A stretch of DNA of 64,000 nt, from contig JAHBBC010000007.1 of the NCBI GenBank assembly GCA_019915015.1, positions 620,001-684,000 on the forward strand, in the 5' to 3' direction. This document shows, piece after piece, positions 58,646 to 64,000 of this stretch. Source of the DNA: Auriscalpium vulgare (lineage: Eukaryota > Basidiomycota > Agaricomycetes > Russulales > Auriscalpiaceae). The stretch's first letter is position 1; each line of letters opens with the position of its first letter. Below the pieces are notes generated by a model that saw nothing but the letters and a program-made list of their open reading frames with translations, searched no databases and was not told the origin of the DNA. The position numbers and the translations under genes were made by a program.

Positions 58646-59267
58646 TATGGTCATGAGTTATCGTTCCCTTGAATGGGTCGACAGCAACTGTGCTGAGGGT
58701 CGCGATGGCTGCGATCCCCGCGAAAATGCCGAGTCAATCTCGTTATAACTTGAACAGCTCCTTCTGAATTAGACGTGAGTGGGTAGAAAGACAGCGGAGA
58801 AACGCGGAGCGAAGTGCCGACGTGGGAAGCGCGCCTCTTGCATAATCTCAGAGCCTGGCCTGGACCATCTTTCAAGAAGACGCCTACAGGCACAACGGCA
58901 GGTACGTCGAAGACACCTAGCTCGTTGCGCGCGCACTAGTCTCCTGCGGCAGAGCGTAGAGAGATTCATATGAGGAAGTCAGTCAGGGAGTTCTGGCAGG
59001 AGAACAGATATGAATATCATATTACATTATATACAGTGGATAAATATATGCGTGTAGAGATGACACGACGATGGTGGATACCATTACACATGAGACAAAA
59101 CAGTACAGTACAGATAGATGCAATCGTGAACAGATAGATACGTGCAGGGTGAATGACGCGTTCCAGATAGATATGGCAAAGCGAAATGGTATACTGAGAA
59201 GGTCATTAGGTCATCGAAGGATGGGGAAAGGAGGGGAAGGGCAACTGGGCAGCCGCAGAGGGCTCCG

Positions 59268-61381
59268 TCACGCCGCGGCGCCCTTGACCGCCGGCGTCTT
59301 GGTGCGCCGCACGCTGCCCATGAAGCTCGCGCGCGGGGTGTGCGCGTCCGCGCCCGCACGGCCTGCGGAGCTCCTGATCTTCGCCCACAGGCTGGGCGTG
59401 CCGCGCGGGGCGGCCGGCGTGGACGGCGGCGCGGGCGGGCGCGCGGGCGAGGGGGACACGACGCGTGGGGGCTTGGTGAGCGTGCGCTTGGGGCTGGGGC
59501 TGCGCGAGCGCTGCGGCGTCGCGGGCATCGAGGACTCGGACGACGTCGACGCGGACTCGTCCCCCGCGAAGCTCGGCGGCGCGGACTCGTCCTCTGGCGT
59601 CTCCGCCTCCTCCTCTACCGCAGCGTGCGCCATGTCGCCTGCCTCATCGACCCCATGCGCATCGTCGGCCTCCACTTCGACCTCCGTGTTTTCGGCGAGC
59701 GCCGCGGGCCCTGCGGCGTCCGCGCTCGCCTGGCGCGCGCGCCGCAGCACGGACGCGGACGACGAGAGCGACGTGAGCGTCGCGTTGAAGTCCCACGAGT
59801 CGACGGTCCCGTGCGGCGGGAGCGAGGGCTGCCGGCGCCGCTCGAGGCGCTGCGCCAGCGGCGGCAGACCGGCTGCAGGCACGATGGTCAGTTCGGAGGC
59901 AATCAATGAAGGGAGTGATGAAGCGCGGACGGGTCGGATGCATCGCGAACAGGAGGACGGTGCGACGAACAGAACAGGAGAATGGTGCGACGACGTGGAT
60001 GAACGGGGAAATGGAAGGGGCACGCACTGAGCACCTTGTCGACGAGGTAGGATTTGCGCTTTGCGTTCTTGAAAAAGGGTGTCTGCAGGAGCTGCTCCGC
60101 GGACGGCCTGCATGGAATGAACGCGCACGCACGTCAGTCGTGGCGAGAAGAGATGCAATGGAAGCGCGACGCACCGCAGCGCGGGATCCTTGACCAGACA
60201 GCTCTCGATGATCTCCTTGAACGCGCGCGAGTACTTGTGCACGCCGCCCTCCCGGTCGAGCGTCGGCGGCGCGTCCTGCACGCTGCAGACAAACGCACGT
60301 GAGCACGCCGTTTCCGCACGGGGATAACGAGACATATCAGATTCAGATGGGATGTGCGCGCGATAAGGCCCCGCATCGAGGGGGCAGGATGATGGGACAC
60401 TTACGTCCGGAGCAGCACTTGGTGGGAAGACTCCCGCGAGCGTGGGGCGCGGCCTTGCGCGAGCTCGAGCGCGGTGATACCGAAGGACCAGATGTCCGCG
60501 CTGGCGTCGTAGTGTTTCCCGGAGATGAGCTCCGGCGCCATCCAGCACGGCTGCGGGCCAAGTGATGTCGATGAGGACGGACGCGAAGCGAGCGCGATGA
60601 TCAGGAACACGCACCGTGCCGACAAACGAACGCCGCTTGCCCACGCGCGCGCGGCGCGGCGCGACCACGGCGGTGGGATCGAACGCGATGGCGCGCTCAG
60701 GCCGCGCACGGGCCTCGGGCTCTGCGTGCGAGTGGTCCTCGTCCTGCAGCTGTGCAGCGACACCGAGGTCGCCGAGCAGGACGGTGCCGTCGTCGTCGAT
60801 GAGCAGGTTGGCGGCCTTGATGTCGCGGTGGATGAAGCCGTTGATGTGGAGGTAGCTGGGAAGCGGAAGCGTGAGTGCGTGCGGACGGAATAGGCAGGGG
60901 GCGCAGACTTTAGGCCTTGCAATGCCTGTTTGAGGAGGGAGCGGACGACCTCTTCCTCCATGCCGCCGGGCCAGCCGTAGAGCATGACATCGGCCGCGCT
61001 GCCGGCGTTCATGAGGCGGAGGGCGATGTAGAGCTTGTGGCCCTCGACCCAGCTACCGCGAACGCGCAGGACATTGGGGTGCTTGGAGAGGGACATGAGC
61101 TGAGTCTCTGTCTGGAGGAGGCGCAGGGAGCTCTGTGGGAGGCGGTCGAGGTCGAGGACCTTGAGTGCGCAGGGCACCGGGGGCGCCGCTGAGCCGAGGG
61201 GGTGGAATGTCGCGCGGAAGACGGTGGAGGAGGCGCCGAAGCCGATGGGGGGCCCGATGGCGTAGTCCTCATGGCGGTCGCTGTAGAAATGGGGGAAAGA
61301 GGAGGCGGAGGTGCGTAGACGGATGAGACGGGGGTGCGGGGGAGAGAGAGGACGATGCGGACCTGTAGAGCTGCCACTCAT
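59268..61381 (-). CDS. STE20-family protein kinase, FRAY/SPAK-OSR1-like
   Basis: Serine/threonine kinase. ATG 61381 gives MSGSSTGPHRPLSPPHPRLI; the kinase domain opens IGPPIGFGASSTVFRATF with the catalytic Lys in CALKVLDLDRL. Further blocks are LYIALRLMNAGSAADVMLYG, FIHRDIKAANLLIDDDG, LLGDLGVAAQL (Asp-Leu-Gly where Asp-Phe-Gly is usual), an inserted acidic/Arg-rich activation segment, RSFVGTPCWMAPELISGKHY and ADIWSFGITALELAQGRAP. PSAEQLLQTPFFKNA ends the domain. The C-terminal 250 residues are acidic, then Ser/Pro/Arg-rich. The GTPCWMAPE block and position of the insert fit the FRAY group. The C-terminal substrate-docking domain of animal SPAK is not recognisable. Confidence 0.87.
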
Positions 61382-62231
61382 CCTCGACAGCTCCGATGAA
61401 ATCCTTGGGTGCGCGGTCTGTGGATAGCATGTGGGGTTATATAGGGTGTGGGGGAGCGTGCAGAAAAGTCAAGACGGGGGCATGAAGCAGAGATGGTAGT
61501 CTGTGGACTGGACGAGGACGACGTGTCTGTGGCTGAAGGGCGACATCCAAATGGCCGCCCGGTACCGAACCCCCGGCGGCGCCAACCCGACTTCCTGGTC
61601 TGGGCAAGCCGGCGGCATACAACACCCAAAGCTGTGCCTCGTCGGTGACTATTCGGGGCTGCGCGCAGTCGGTCTCCTGGCACTCGCCTGGCTGTCGCGC
61701 TGAGTCGCGCTGACGAGAGCCTGCGTGGCCGTCGCATCGCAGACTGCAGTGCTTGGGATATGCCACCTAAGCGATATCACGGCATCAGACAATCGAGCCG
61801 ATATCCGAACCGAGGGGGAGAAGCCAGGGTTACGTGGTGCGCAACTGGCGCGCAGAGGAGCGCAGTAAGTTCGTCGGGCGGCGCGGGGCCATCTACGACG
61901 ATCGTGGAGGGCGGCGGAGAAAGACGGGGGCGTGGGGCCGAGTGGACGTTGGAGGGCTCGATGGCTATCTCGACGCTCGCAGCTGATTGGCGGCGGAATC
62001 ACCCGACGCGCTCGACGGACGTCCGAGTCCTGCGGGCCAGTGCGGGCGGGGCGGGCCACCACGCGCCCGACGCTCTTTTCTTCCTCCTTCGAACAAGTCC
62101 TCGCCCTCGTCGTCACCGCCCGCACAACCTTCGCTCGTAGAACCGCCCCCTAGAGCCGTATATCAAGTAGACGCCCGCCCAGTCACACTCCTTATCTCGC
62201 CCTCCTCTCCCAACCACCCACCCACCCCTGC
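61382..62231. other. Divergent promoter region between the two kinase genes
   Basis: 850 bp between divergent starts. The frames present are overlapping and low in motif content. The minus strand reads atataacccc near 61435, 55 bp before the kinase start, a possible TATA element. Nothing else is supported. Confidence 0.45.

Positions 62232-64000
<1,769 letters not shown>

Noticed and set aside
59071..60030. A 319-residue plus-strand ORF opposite the STE20-like kinase
   Set aside because: It is the antisense shadow of the kinase C-terminal region and is Arg/Ala/Gly-rich without motifs.

Overview
This 64 kb window is nuclear DNA from a filamentous basidiomycete, most likely an Agaricomycete. 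Nearly every gene is cut by many 48-68 nt GT-AG introns. The window carries families typical of that group: BTB proteins with a CxxC motif, an F-box family, GMC and P450 oxidoreductases, a MATA-type HMG box and a small secreted double-psi beta-barrel protein. Two intron-containing tRNA genes are present. I saw no intact transposon, CRISPR array or viral element.

Layout, 0-25 kb: the 3' part of UMP1 (+), a double-BTB gene with a frameshifting 16-bp duplication (-), a GMC oxidoreductase (+), an FAD amine-oxidase-like protein (-), MFAP1 (-), a WGR-domain PARP (-), an HMG-box factor (+), a family-1 dihydroorotate dehydrogenase (-), TRAPP subunit Trs31/TRAPPC5 (-), a large BTB protein (+), an orphan cullin-repeat protein (+), and an unrecognised coiled-coil/acidic protein (-). 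25-46 kb: a UVRAG/Vps38-like PI3K-complex subunit (+), a Puf4-like Pumilio protein (+), a cytochrome P450 (-), tRNA-Lys (-), ribosomal protein S29 (+), MCM5 (-), tRNA-Thr (-), CSN6 (+), an F-box protein (-) and a TMEM205-like membrane protein (+). 46-64 kb: U2A' (-) and SAC1 phosphatase (+) as a divergent pair, RIB2-type deaminase (-) and the Rieske protein (+) as a second divergent pair, a second double-BTB gene (-), a possible small zinc-ribbon gene (-), a secreted DPBB protein (-), a STE20/FRAY-like kinase (-) and an SRPK kinase running off the right edge (+).

Most genes are conserved housekeeping functions: proteasome assembly, splicing, replication, translation, trafficking, respiration, riboflavin and pyrimidine metabolism. 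They do not form one pathway. Ubiquitin-related parts recur (UMP1, five BTB domains, one F-box, a cullin-repeat protein, CSN6), which may be chance.

The most unusual features are the two double-BTB paralogues about 52 kb apart. They share a phase-0 linker intron and a 24-nt last exon, and each has a reading-frame problem in its first half. Also notable are a 7-nt microexon in a BTB domain, two 12-nt microexons in the PARP catalytic domain, and a cullin-repeat protein without a cullin C-terminus next to a BTB gene. Exon boundaries were placed by eye from splice signals and family conservation, so individual junctions carry some uncertainty.
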